Source: Rhodamnia argentea (taxonomy: Eukaryota > Streptophyta > Magnoliopsida > Myrtales > Myrtaceae). Taken from it: a DNA stretch of 64,000 bases. The notes beneath the pieces were generated by a model, which did no database searches, was not told where the DNA came from, and saw only the letters and a program-made list of their open reading frames with translations. The DNA lies in contig NC_063159.1 in assembly GCF_020921035.1 (NCBI RefSeq), positions 7,790,501 to 7,854,500 on the forward strand, written 5' to 3'. This document shows positions 13,092-25,258 of this stretch, one piece after another. The first letter of the stretch is position 1. The number at the start of each line of letters is the position of its first letter. The position numbers and the translations under genes were made by a program.

Positions 13092-13783
13092 GAATTCACT
13101 TCTTGTAGCCGGGTACCCACCGACGATCGTTCTTTGTGGAGGCGGTTACACAAACTATTGTTGCAAGGGTATCATGGCTTGCTGCTAAACCGTGAACAGA
13201 GAGTGGAAGTCACCGAACTAGCGGACATATTCAGGTCCAAAGTGTTTCTATCCGTGGACTCCTATTTCTTAGATTTAATATGGGAATTATGCTCTCTTTC
13301 CCGCCAGACTGGATGAATTTAGGTACAATATGGAGGAAATCTGGAGCCTTGAACCTTCAATTGTTGAAGCCGGTGTTCTTGAATCTCGGATAATGGAAAG
13401 AAGAATATGCTTGGGCTAAGGATGCTTGTATTCGATCTAAGCATGAGATCGACATGGCATTCAACCTTCTCAATTTCCTTTCCAATCTTATCCAGGATGG
13501 AAGCAGAGCACGGTTGTTGGAAGAAGAGATACTTCGTGCTGAGACCTTGGGTGAACTCCTATCGAGTCGGTATCGCCAACCGGTTCGAGATGTCAGGGAA
13601 ATGTTTGAAGTTCTTCAAATCCATTCACATCGGCTAATGCATCTTGAGGAGTGCCAATCTGAACTTCAACATGATCTTCAATTACATTCCAATCTTGTAA
13701 CAAAGAACTCTAAACCGATCAAAGATTTGAGAACTTTTGTAATTAAGATTGGAATGCACTTTCACTTTTCATACCGAACTTAA
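13092..13783 (+). pseudogene. Second antisense accessory ORF remnant (coiled coil)
   Basis: Open pieces at 13134-13316 and 13454-13783 encode a Leu/Glu-rich segment ('LLEEEILRAETLGELLSSRY') likely to form a helix or coiled coil. It lies on the same strand as the plant-mobile-domain ORF and within the same element, separated by about 640 bp without a clear gene (12448-13091). It may be a further exon or a second accessory ORF. I do not recognise a named family. Confidence 0.4.
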
Positions 13784-14174
13784 TTCCCTTGCATTTCCCA
13801 GATTGACGGATGATATTTCTTCGGGAATCTTCCATTAATAGAACGAGACAACTCCTTTCAATTAACATCCATCAGCCTATATGCATTTCCACCGAATGTT
13901 TCGGTAACTATTTAGGGTCATTCCCAATTCGAGGACCACTTACCGAATTCTCTATCTTGGTCATTGAGTGATAGAATTGCTTTCCATGTTAAATCTCAAT
14001 GACAAACCGCTTAACTTTGACCTTCTTGTTAAAAACCTGAGATACCCTCTTCTTTTGCGCAATCAATTGATCTAAAGCATCTGCACGAACTTCATCCAAC
14101 TCGTCCAAATTTATATGCATCCAATCTTTATAATCTTTATGCAACATTTCACTTTGTAACTGGACTGCAACATT
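13784..14174. other. Spacer inside the gypsy element
   Basis: This is non-coding between the antisense accessory ORFs and the integrase end on the other strand. A short direct repeat ('aacatttcactttgtaactggact') occurs twice at about 14144-14191. Confidence 0.5.
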
Positions 14175-15437
14175 TCACTTTGTAACTGGACTCTTAAGGA
14201 TCGTACAATTATCTCCATCGGGTAACACCGCTTCTTGTTCATATGTTAGCATGTATGGACCGACACCGGTGCTTGATCTTTGCGAGGTTTGGTACGCCCA
14301 TAATATCGTTGATAGTAAAACATCCCACTCTCTTGGGTTCTCCTCCAAATGCTTTTTGATCAATCCCACCACCACTATTTGATTGGTGGCTTTTGCTTGT
14401 CCATTCGCCTTTGGATAATAAGGTGTTGAATGCATCAATTTGATCCCTCTTAATCAAGCGAACTCCACAACCTCACTTCCGGTAAACACTGTCCCTTGAT
14501 CTGCTGTGATGGACTCGGGCAAATCAAAACGATGAATAATATTCTCCTAAAGAAACTTAATTATTGTCCTCTGACTAATGTTCTTATATGGGATTGCTTC
14601 TACCCATTTTGTAAAGTAATCCGTAGCCAGAAGAATAAAACTATGCTTATGAGAAGAAGATGGATAGATCTTGCCTATTATGTCCATTGCCCAACCCCCG
14701 AACGACCATGTCTTTATAATGGGATGGAGTTCAAGAGCAGGGACATGTTGTAGTGGTCCATGTTTTTGACACGAATGACATGCTCTGCATAATCAATACA
14801 ATCCTGCATTATTGTTAGCCAAAAATATCCATATCTTTTTAACAGCCACCTCATCTTAATCCCAGCTTGATGCGCTCTACATATGCCCTCGTGTGCTTCT
14901 GCCATGACCAATTTTGCATCATCCTCACATAAACATCGCTGTAATGACCCATCCGAAGATTTCCGATACAACTCTTCTTCTACTATCACGTACTTCTAGG
15001 CTTGTCTCCTCAACTTTTGGTCTCTTGAATCAAGATTTCTCAAGTATTTTATGATAGGCTGTCTCCAATCTTCTTCTAGGTCTGCCTTCACGACCGCTAT
15101 CGATATCTCTCTTTGTTCAATGGAAGGTACCGATAGTACAATGGTGGTTGCAAAACTTGCCAATTCTTTTGATATTTTATAGCCCGAAGCCAATTGTGCT
15201 AACTCGTTGGCTTCAAATTTTATTTTTCTTTTGACATGGACTATGTCATAACCCTTAAACCGAACCGAAAGCTTCTTGGCTAAATAATAATAGCTAATCG
15301 GATTTTCATTTGAGCATTGATACTCTTTTTTTAATTGCTTAACTACCAACCGTGAATCACCTAAAATCTTGACAAATTGCGCTCTTAGATCAATTAATAT
15401 CCCTAGGCCTATTATCAATGCTTCTGTTCGCTCGTTT
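14175..15437 (-). pseudogene. Gypsy pol remnant: RNase H and integrase
   Basis: The minus strand reads first an RNase H domain (15437-14996: 'ILGDSRLVVKQLKKEYQCSN', 'KFEANELAQLASGY'), then an integrase zinc-finger region (14989-14714: 'AHEGICRAHQAGIKMRWLL') and the end of the integrase core (14438-14175: 'STPYYPKANGQAKATNQIVV'). The zinc-finger Cys pair falls in another frame near 14790, so a frameshift breaks it. The core Asp residues were not found in an open frame. Gag, protease and reverse transcriptase are missing. The RNase H ORF reads straight out of the adjacent LTR (15438-16285) without a primer-binding site, so the 5' part of the element was deleted. The Tat-like assignment is based on the RNase H style and the antisense ORF. 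Confidence 0.75.
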
Positions 15438-16285
15438 TGCAACAAGGAAAATCTTTCACCGAAATTCGTTCTTCGATTTTTATTAAGAGGGTTCCGTAGT
15501 TCAACTATCGATGGATATTTTAGCGAGAACAAGGAACAACGAAGATATGTGGAAATGAATTGAAAATAGATGAACTGAATGAGTATTTGAGTTCAACACA
15601 GGTTTGAACTACGGTACAATACTCCTAGGAAAGCAATAAATGGCTGGGAGTTAAACTTGGGTTGTAGAAAATCGAAAGTGCGTGGGAAGCTAAATTGTAG
15701 AAGACATTGAGTGTTTTTTGCATGAGTTGTTGATCTACCTCCTTCCTCTTCTCTTCTGAGTATTCGTATCTTCTTGCATCTCATAACCGTCTTGTCAATT
15801 ATTCTCTTATTTTCAAACCTTAAATCTTGGCGCCTTCAATAATTGCTCCTTTTACCCATGTTCCTCACTTCCTTTGTCCGCCAAAACTTGATTCTCAATT
15901 GCCCACATAATTTTGAATTTGAATCTCGATAAATAACTTCCCATGATCTGCTCAAGCCCATTACTTCCGTTTCCTACTCGTAAATTTAACTTAGCCGACT
16001 TATGGTTCTCTTTAATCCTATGACTCTCCATCGCTGGCCTTTTGTAGTTTTCGGGATGTTCTCAAATCATGACTACCTTGTCAAATCTCCAAATTACTCA
16101 ATAGTCCTGTTCCCCCACTTGTAGAATATCGGGTTTAGCCTCTCTGTCACTTTCGGTATCTCGCGGTCGGTTTACCGACTTCGGGAACTGGTTCGTAGCT
16201 CCCGATTTGTCAAATTCAGGATATAATGGCGGTTGGCACTAACGCCCACTCGGCATTCGTGCTCATTCTTATACTAGTGTCAACA
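15438..16285 (-). repeat. LTR of Tat-like gypsy element (right copy)
   Basis: About 848 bp is homologous to 8086-8944, with the same TG/CA termini on the minus strand. It too is followed on the right by a polypurine-like tract (16286-16302) and then the start of the antisense ORF. It therefore carries the 3'-LTR context of a second element copy rather than a simple 5'-LTR context. Confidence 0.7.
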
Positions 16286-16998
16286 AAGGCCCCCTTTTAA
16301 AAGAATTAAAAGAATAAACATCGAAAACAAAGAGTCGCTCGTTTTTTGCTTCAACCGCCATCTCGTTACCTCACTTCGTGCGATTGCCTTTTCAACCCTT
16401 TTTGAATCGGTTCGATATATAGACAGCTGTCCCCACGCAATCCGACCTCTCGCCTTCAAACGTGTCCTTTCGAAACTCATCTTCTTCGTCGTTCTCATGC
16501 TCTTTTTGCTTTCTCTGCAACCTTACTTTGTGTTTGTCCAAACTCTATGACTCCCAAGGCTCAAGCCCCTTCCTTTTCCGCATCTGATGCCTTAGATCAA
16601 TACCATCCGATCGGGGACTCTGATGAATAGCATATGTTCGCGGTGCAAAACGATTATGAGGATTCCTACATCCTCGGCCCCGCGGTCTACAACCATTTTT
16701 CTGTTCCTAAGTGCCTCTCCAGTTTCTTCCCATGCCATCAAACCGAGGTATTCCCAATCCATCATTCGTCCATCTTGGCGTACAACCGGCACTCTCGTCC
16801 TTCTCGCCTTAGGGCTTTTTCTAATTTCAAACCAATTTTTTACCAATGGTACCTTCGACTTCTTCCTTCCAAGGGCTCTCTTTGTGATGAGCTTCTGATC
16901 CATAATGCCCTGCATCTTTGTTGTTTTGATTATCATCCGAATCACGGGCTGATTAGTGCGTTATCCTGTTTTTGGTCGTTTTCTACCAATTGCTTTTA
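16286..16998 (+). pseudogene. Second copy of the antisense ORF start (truncated)
   Basis: It is collinear with 8945-9672. It keeps 'FAVQNDYEDSYI' and 'YQWYLRLLPSKGSL', and has Arg where the left copy has a stop (9458-9460), so the reading frame is more open here. Homology stops at about 16998, after which the sequence is unrelated. It marks a second, tandem, truncated unit of the same element. Confidence 0.65.
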
Positions 16999-17532
16999 TT
17001 TTTTGATTTATCTCAATTTCAAAATAACATTGAATATTTTTATATAGTTCAAGGACTAAATTGAACACGTACTAACTCGGTTAAATTCTTTTGAACACGG
17101 AGAAATTCAAGACTCAAGTAAATATACATAAAGAAAAAAAAACTTATTTACGAAATCTCATTTTCCCGATCCACTATACGAGAATATATGGAAAAACAAG
17201 TCAAAAACTCCGAAAACTAACATTCCTTTAATTATCTAAATTGTCTAGAGAACTGATAGAATCAAAATCGATCTGACATCATCATCCTCTTGTTTGCTCG
17301 AAAACCACGATGTATCATCAACCCATTTACCAAATCCGATCAATTTAATTTTGTTCTGTTGCATAAATCAAAACTATTTTTTTTTCTGTTCAAAAATGAA
17401 AGGAAAAAGAAGAGGGGGGGGAAGAAGTAGATGGAGTGGTCGTAGGCTGTAGGCCATAGTTTTTTGGCTGCGGAGGTTTTAGAAAGAGGAATCTGAGGGG
17501 CACCGGGAGTATCAGGAGTGAATTAATTAGAA
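16999..17532. other. Spacer between the gypsy remnant and the copia element
   Basis: AT-rich with a short G-run (17413-17420). No gene or RNA recognised. Confidence 0.5.
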
Positions 17533-17537
17533 GAAAC

Positions 17538-18406
17538 TGTTGTCGTCTAAGTTTGTATAAACAGAAATAAGATTGAAAGACTAACCTTTAGCCAATGTAA
17601 AACGAGAACGCAGAAGATTGATTCGAGCCCAACAAATGTCGTTGTGTCCTTAAGACAAATTTGTCCCTTCAATTTCGTACCCGAGGACGTTGGACAATTG
17701 TCTCCCAAGATAGAACGGATCGCGTTCCTCCGAAGTGGTACTTTTTCAAAAGACTCCAACGAACGTAACTTTGTAGGATTATCGCACAAAATGTATGAGG
17801 GAAAAACAGGTATGCAAGTTCCGGAAGAAACCGAAAATGTATGCTCAGGAAAAAGAAAACGTGTCCCGAAATGGCCTATTTGAGGACTATTTATTTTGGA
17901 AGAACGAAAAGCCACGAAGAGTCACGAAGCTTGAATCCGGGCGGTAGTTTACATAACCGATCGACTCTTTACGAACAATTGTGTTTGTTTGTTATTCTTT
18001 AAACGAATTTTTCCTTTCGAACAATTGCAACTGTTCGTTCGCGGACGAATGTCCAGAAATTTCTAGACAATTCTGTTCGGCTATGTGTCTGTTCGGCAAA
18101 AAATAAAAGACCGATGGGCAAAAATTAAAATAGAAAAAATGGAATATAAGAAGCCCCGACGGCCGGGCCCGACCCTAACCGAACCAAGCCCGCCGGCGGA
18201 GGGCGGTGGCGGCGCGCGCGCGTGTCGGCCAATCTTAGCTTTGCGTAGGTCCTCTCCCTTTCACAAAAGTTGGGTGCCCCTTGGGGCCCAAACCCATTTG
18301 CAAAGTTCCAATATATAAACCCATCTCCCATCTATCTCTTATCCTATGTGAAACACCCACACTTCTCATTCACATTTAAAGGACTTAAGGGATAACATCC
18401 CCAACA
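17538..18406 (-). repeat. Copia 1, 3' LTR
   Basis: 869 bp. It contains a GC-rich patch (about 18155-18225) before an AT-rich TATATAAA-like stretch (about 18311-18320), plus an open frame of 122 codons on the minus strand (17547-17915) also open in the other LTR. Confidence 0.9.
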
Positions 18407-18953
18407 ATCCTCCACATAAATGAGATGTTCGGACATCATGACTTTTCGTATATGTATGAAATGCAATGTGCGATTATTCCATGAGAAATCGTTACATCGG
18501 GATAAGTAGTCCGAGACTTTGAACTTTCCTAGTAAGACCTATCGGATTTACTCGGTCAATCAGTAGACTTGATGTCTTTGAACTGTCGACCTTTGGTGTA
18601 AGCCTAAACAATAGAAATCACATAACTCTCTCTCGAATAAGGTTAGTTCTCATTGTTGTGTTCGTTGTGGCCATGAACACCGCCTAGTTTCATGAGTGTT
18701 ATAGAGAATTTGGCGTTTTCAATTCTCACCGAAGCGGCCCTCACTTCACACTCACATAGGTGATTTTCGAACATATAGTATATCATATACTCAATTTAGA
18801 ATCATTAAAAGCTTTTGCTTAACCTTCATGTATTAGTACTGTCTCTATCCGGGAATGAGTAAAAATTTGACAATACTTTACACTATCTTCATAACTTAGT
18901 TTTCCATTTGAACCTAGATCTTGGGATCTCCAGTCAACTAGGTAGGGTTTCCG

Positions 18954-21900
18954 CTATGATGACTTGTTTATAGGCCTTAAAGCCATTCCCCTTGATGTTT
19001 TCGCAACCATCTCTCTAGTTAGGCCTTTTGTCAATGGATCCGCAATATTATCTTTTGACTTCACATAGTAAATGGTGATAATTCCACTAGAAAGAAGTTG
19101 TCTTATCGTGTCATGTCTTCAACGTATGTGTCGAGACTTACCGTTATACATGACATTCATTGCCCTTTCTATTGCCGCTTGATTGTCACAGTGTACACAT
19201 ACAGCGGGCACTGGTTTGGGCCAATTTGAAATATCTTCCAAGAAGTTTCGAAGCCACTCTGCTTCTTCACCGGCCTTATCCAAAGCAATAAACTCTGATT
19301 CCATTGTAGATCTTGCTATGTAAGTTTGTTTTGATGATTTCCAAGACACTGCTCCCCCACCAAGTGTGAATACATATCCACTTGTTGATTTTGCGTCTTT
19401 AGTGTCGGTTATCCAATTTGCATCACAATATCCCTCAAGTACCGCTGGATATTCTGTATAATGCAAAGCATAATTTTGAGTATGCTTCAAGTAGCCCAAT
19501 ACACGCTTCATAGCTTTCCAATGATTTTCATTTGGACTAATTGTAAATCGGCTTAGCTTGCTTACCGCACAAGCGATATCCGGTCTATTGCAGTTCATGA
19601 CATACATTAAACCGCCTAGTATACTAGCATACTCATTTTGAGCCTTACTTATACAAGTATTCTTTGAAAGATGTAAATTAACATCTATCATTGTACTTAT
19701 CGGTGATATGCCTAGATTCTTGCTTTTTTCAAGAATCTTCTCAATGTAATGGGATTGAAATAGAGATAGTCCTTCAAATGTTTTACGAATTTTAATTCCT
19801 AAAATGACATCTGCGATCCCCATACCTTTCATATCAAATTTACTTGTGAGCAAGCATTTGATCTCCTTGACAACCTTACTATCACTGCCCATTATAAGCA
19901 TGTCATCTACATATAAACATAAAATGGCAAAGATATTATGAGTTTGCTTAACATATACACATTTATCGCAGTCATTAATTTTGAAGTCATTTGACAACAT
20001 GACTTGGTCAAATTTAGCATGCCATTATTTTGGTGCTTGTTTTAAGCCATAAAGTAACTTAATAAGTCGACATACTTTCTTCTCTAGTCCTGGAATAATA
20101 AACCCTTCAGGTTATTCCAAATATATCTCTTCTTCTAGATCCCCATTTAAAAAAGCTGTTTTAATATCCATTTGATAGATTTCAAGTCTATACATCGCTG
20201 CTATGGCAATTAGCATCCGTATAGATGTAACTCTCGTGACAGGTGAATAAGTGTCAAAATAATCGGACCTTCACGTTGTCTGTAGCCTTTTACTACAAAC
20301 CCAGCCTTATACTTATCAATAGCACCATCTGCCTTCGTTTTCCTCTTAAATATCCACTTACATTGTAGTGGCTTATTACCAGGAGGAATGTCAACCAATT
20401 CCTATGTATGGTTTGACAAGATGGATTCAACTTCACTATTGATAGCTTCTTTTCAAAGCGGGGCTTATGGCGATGTCACAGCTTCTTTGAATGTCCGAGG
20501 CTCATTCTCTAAGAGATACGTTAAAAAATCGGGTCCAAAAGACGTGGAAGTCCTTTGTCTTTTACTACGTCTAGGTTCATCCTCCATTTGATCATTTCTA
20601 GATATAGTATCTCGAGGCCTCTTATTATTATCAATTGGCTCATATTCTATGTTATACGGGAATATATTTTCAAAGAACAAAGCGTCCCTTGATTCAATGA
20701 TAGTATTAACATGTATATCTCGGGATCTCGACTTATGAACAAGAAAACGATATGCATTGCTATTCTAAGCATATACAATAAAAACACAGTCAACGGTCTT
20801 TGGTCCTATCTTAACCTTTTTAGGTTTAGGAACCGCAACGTTAGCCAAACACCCCCACACTTTGAGATAATTTAAGTTAGGCATTCTGTCTTTCCATTTC
20901 TCATATGAAGTTTGTTGTGTCCTTTTGTGGGGTACTCTATTTAAAATAAAGTTTGCTGTCAAGACAGCTTCCCACCACAGATTATGCGGTAAACCAGAAC
21001 TGTTCAACAATGCATTCATTGTTTCCTTTAGGGATCGATTTTTCCTTTCCGCCACATCATTCGATTGCGGTATATAAGGGGCGGTAATTTGGTGAACGAT
21101 ACCAAATTCAGAACAAATTTCCTCAAAAGGAAATTCATATTCACCTTCTCTATCACTTCTTATTATTTTTATTTTCTTATTTAATTGATTTTCAACCTCA
21201 CACTTATAAGTCCTAAAAGCATTCACAGCTTCATCTTTACTGTTAAGTAAATAGATATAGCAATACCTCGAACAGTCATCTATAAATGTGATAAAGTACT
21301 TCTTACCACCTCTAGAAGGTATTGCTTTCGGATCACAAATGTCTGTGTGTATTAAATCTAAAGGTTATGTGACTCTATTATCTACAGAATGAAAAGAATG
21401 CTTGGAAAACTTAGATTCAACACACACTTGGCACTTTTCACTTGGACGGTCAAACTCCGGCAATAGTCTCATACTCATTAATTTCTTTATTGACTTATAG
21501 TTAACATGTCCTAGTCTTGCATGCCATATATTAGAAGACTCAAGCATATAAGTAGAAGCAACTTTATTCATAGCATCTTTGGTTACAACAGTCATTACAT
21601 TCAACTTGAACAAACCATCACTCGGATAACCCTTTCCTACATACATCTCATTTTTGGAGAGTACAAACTTGTCAGATACAAACACCAACTTGAAGCCATT
21701 CTTGCAAAGGAGAGATGCAAATACTAAATTCTTGCGAACATCCGGCACATGAAGAACATTGTTCGGTGTCACAATTTTCCCGGATGTCATCTTTAAAGCA
21801 ATCTTTCCAACACCTTCAACTTTAGAGGTTGATGAATTATCCATATAGAGTTTTTCATCATCCCCCACGGTTGTGTAGGACGAGAACATCGACCTGTTTG

Positions 21901-22852
21901 CACAGATATGACGAGTTGCTCAAGTATCAATCCACCACTCCTTGGGATTTCCCACCATATTACACTCGGATATTATAGCAGTCAGATTGATATCATCAAC
22001 ACCATTGGAAATCTCTTCCACCACATTTGCCTGAGTTTTCTGCCTTTTCTTGGTTCTGCAGTCTTTGGCTCGATGTCCGGACTTTCCACGCTTAAAGCAT
22101 TTGCCAACGAACTTTTTCGGACCTTGGGTGAATCCCTCTCCAAACTTACTAGGCATTTTCCTCTTCTTGTTGCGTTTCGATCTTTTTTCAACAACATTGG
22201 CCCTTGAGACATCCAGATTTCTGCCAAATTTCTTCTCGGAAAATCTATTATCTTCCTCTATCCTCAACCGAACAATATAGTTTTCAAGTGACAACTCATT
22301 TCTCTTGTGTTTGAGATAATTCTTAAAATCTCTCCAAGAAGGTGGCAATTTTTCAATAAAAGCAGCCACTTGAAATGATTCACTTAGAGTTATTTCTACA
22401 GCATGAACATCATGCATAATCACTTGAAGTTCTTGAACCTGGCTTAAGACGGTCTTTGAATCGACCATCTTGAAGTCTAGAAATTTGCCAACAATGAATT
22501 TCTTCAATCCGGCATCTTCGGTTTTGTATTTCTTGTCCGGACTATCCCATAACTCCTTAGCCGTTTTCAGCGGACTATAGATGTTATAGATAGTATTATC
22601 TAGACTGTTGAGGACATAGTTGTGACACGGGAAGTCGGAATGCTTCCATGCATCCACAGTAGCAACCTTTTCTTTATTTGTCTCTCCAACGTCCAATTTA
22701 GGACCATCCTCATTGAGGAATCTTGCCAAGTTCAAGGTTGTGAGATAGAACAACATCTTTTGTTGTCATCTCTTGAAATCAGACCCGTTGAACTTTTTCG
22801 GCTTTTCTCCATGATTCGGAATAGGAGTAATCGGAGTCGAAGTCGAAGCCAT
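18954..22852 (-). pseudogene. Copia 1 gag-pol polyprotein, interrupted
   Basis: Domains run in copia order on the minus strand: gag start 'MASTSTPITPIPNHGEKPKK' at 22852, gag body to about 21925, a zinc-knuckle-like 'CFKRGKSGHRAKDC' in which the second Cys is Arg, protease 'WWIDT' at about 21920, a GAG-pre-integrase segment 'WHARLGHVNYKSI', integrase (21226-20765, 'APYIPQSNDVAERKN'), reverse transcriptase ('LCLYVDDMLIMG' at about 19920) and RNase H ending about 18954. Stops include a TGA at about 22768-22770 where the family has Trp (gag), a TGA right after 'WWIDT' in the protease Asp-Thr-Gly motif, and further breaks at about 21364, 20765 and in the RT region. The protein resembles the TNT1/Tork type. 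It cannot be translated as a whole. Confidence 0.88.
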
Positions 22853-23282
22853 TTCTTTAAAAAATAAAATAAAATTTACTAATGAACGACGTAACAAAGA
22901 AAACTTACAAAAAAAAAACGTCGAGGACAGATTATATCGGACAACACGTGAGTATGTGAGCAACAACAATTCGGGAAAGACAACTATACGAAAGTTGTAT
23001 TCAACACAAAAGCCCGACATAACACTTTCTTCAAATTGTAAGTAGTATACGAAATGTACAACCACACAGAATACTCACAACGTTGACGAATAGCAAAATA
23101 CGTTTATCTCGAAAAACAACTCTTATAAACGTTAGGAATGAAGTTCGAGAATGATCATTCGAACATCATAACAGAAACTTGATACACCACTAAACGAACG
23201 AAGAACAGATTGTTCACAACAAAAAATTATACGAACTAAGCGCAAAAACAAGAAGTCCAATACAGAAAATTTTTCTTAAGAT

Positions 23283-24129
23283 TGTTGTCGTCTAAGTTCG
23301 TATAAATAGAAATAAGATTGAAAGACTAACCTTTAGCCAATGTAAAACGAGAACGCAGAAGATTGATCCGAGCCCAACGAATGTCGTTGTGTCCTTAAGA
23401 CAAATTTGTCCCCTCAATTTCGTACCCGAGGACGTTGGACAATTGTCTCCCAGGATAGAACGGATCACGTTCCTTTGAAGTGGTACTTCTTCAAAAGACT
23501 CCAACAAACGTAACTTTGTAGGATTATCGCACAAAATATATGAGGGAAAAACAGGTATGCAAGTTCTAGAAGAAACCGAAAATGTATGCTCAGGAAAAAG
23601 AAAACGTGTCCCGAAATGACCTATTTGAGGACTATTTATTTTGGAAGAACGAAAAGCCACAAAGAGTCACGAAGCTTGAATTCGGGCGGTAGTTTACATA
23701 ACCAATCGACTCTTTACGAACAATTGCGTTTGTTCGTTATTCTTTAAACGAATTTTTCCTTTCGAACAATTGCAACTGTTCGTTCGCGGACGAATGTCCA
23801 GAAATTTCTAGACAATTCTGTTCGGCTATGTGTCTGTTTGGCAAAAAATAAAAGACTGATGGGCAAAAAATAAAATAGAAAAAATGGAATATAAGAAGCC
23901 CCAACCCCCGGGCCTGGCCCGAACCGAGCCGGGCGGCGGCGCGCGCGTGGGCCAATCCTAGCTTTGCGTAGGTCCTCTCTCTTCCACGAAAGTGGGGTGC
24001 CCCTTGGGACGCAAACTCATTTGCAAAGTTCCAATATATAAACCCATCTCCCATCTATCTCTTATCCTATATGGGACTCCCACACTTCTCATTCACACTT
24101 AAAGGACCTAAGGGATAACATCCCCGACA
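23283..24129 (-). repeat. Copia 1, 5' LTR
   Basis: 847 bp, roughly 95% identical to the other LTR. In the first 350 bp all the differences I counted (about 15) are transitions. Confidence 0.9.
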
Positions 24130-24134
24130 GAAAC

Positions 24135-24744
24135 AAATTTTGACATATAGAACAAACGAAAGTTTTGTGGACACATGCCAATCCCTTTCAAAGAGGACAA
24201 TGCTTGTCGCGCCGCAAGGGGGCCTCTCATCCATTGCGAAATGTTTCGCCTGAGCCGAAATTGCTCGGTCCATTCATAGGTGCAAGAGGTAGCAAATGCG
24301 GAAGGCACGAGCTAGGTTAGACGTTCGCTCGCGACACGGCGTGAACGTGCCGCTTTGTGGAGGAAGAGAATTTTTCGAATTGTCGCGAACAAGATTATTT
24401 ATATTTTTTTTATTGTCACTAATGCGATTGTAACAAATGAATTTTACATAGCTGAACACATCTCGACTTAGTTATTTTGGATTTCTCTCGCAAATTCTCA
24501 AAAGAGGACCATTTTATTGGACTTTCGAGGAGCTAAATGTTTTCAGCGCGCCCCAAAGGTTCATTGCTAGTGGAGAATTATGTCCATTGGTCTTGCTTTT
24601 TACTCCTCAACAATGAATACAAATAGTCTTTTACTTATCTTTGTCACTCAAATTGTCCTAGCGAGGCTCCCTGATTTTTCGCTTTCTAATTTCAAAAGGA
24701 TTTCCACGTGAAAATATGTGTCTTCTTCTTTGTTTTTTTTTTTA
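24135..24744. other. Spacer with no recognised gene
   Basis: This is the original flank of the copia insertion. Short ORFs at 24067-24308 show no family resemblance I can name. Confidence 0.45.
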
Positions 24745-24757
24745 CCCAACAAAACGC

Positions 24758-25258
24758 GTGAGAATTACCAAAAAAATCTTAAATCTATTGTAATCGTGTC
24801 AATTCAGTCCTAATTTTTTTTTTTATCGATTGAGTCCTAAACCTTCTGCAATTATGCCAATTCAATCCATTTAATCGGCTAGCGCCGACATGATAATATT
24901 TTTTAATTACTTTTTATAATTTGTCTATATTTTCTTCTTTTTGTCTTGTTTTAGGATTTGGCCCAGTAGGAGGCCGCAGGCTCGCGGACCCTTGCCTAGC
25001 CCTAGCAAGGGTCGCACCCCCTGTAGCAGAGGCTGGTGGTCGGCAGCGCCGCCGACCCAAACCCTAAAAAAAGACATATAAAATTAAACAATTTAAAACT
25101 AAAAATTAAGAAATTGAAATATTATTAATAAGTTTCATGTCGGTATTGGCCGGTCAAATGGGCTGAATTGGCACAATTGCAAAATGTGTCAGGAAAAGAA
25201 AGGTTCGGAATGGAATTGGCACAACCGCAATAGGTTTAAGATTTTTTTTAGTAATTTT
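24758..25258. mobile_element. Non-autonomous inverted-repeat element with 13-bp flanking direct repeats
   Basis: The ends are about 50-bp imperfect inverted repeats (left 24762-24812, right about 25206-25257; 'aatcttaaatctattg' against 'aatcttaaacctattg'). CCCAACAAAACGC occurs at 24745-24757 and again at 25259-25271, immediately outside, which looks like a target-site duplication. The core (24957-25070) is GC-rich and the arms are AT-rich. It belongs to the same family as 5712-6372. No coding capacity. Confidence 0.75.

Larger units (their letters stand above)
17538..24129 (-). mobile_element. Ty1/copia retrotransposon 1, complete ends, 6.6 kb
   Basis: LTRs occupy 17538-18406 and 23283-24129. 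Both start TGTTGTCGTC and end ...ACA on the plus strand, and the element is flanked by GAAAC at 17533-17537 and 24130-24134, a 5-bp target duplication. Coding is on the minus strand, so the 5' LTR is the right one. A polypurine-like tract (minus 'gtggaggat') lies at 18407-18416 next to the left LTR. The sequence after the right LTR is not the usual initiator-Met primer-binding motif. Several nonsense mutations mean the element is not autonomous. Confidence 0.93.

Noticed and set aside
23262..23282. Standard initiator-Met primer-binding site for copia 1
   Set aside because: The sequence next to the 5' LTR does not contain the TGGTATCAGAGC-type motif; either another tRNA is used or the site is mutated, so I did not annotate it.
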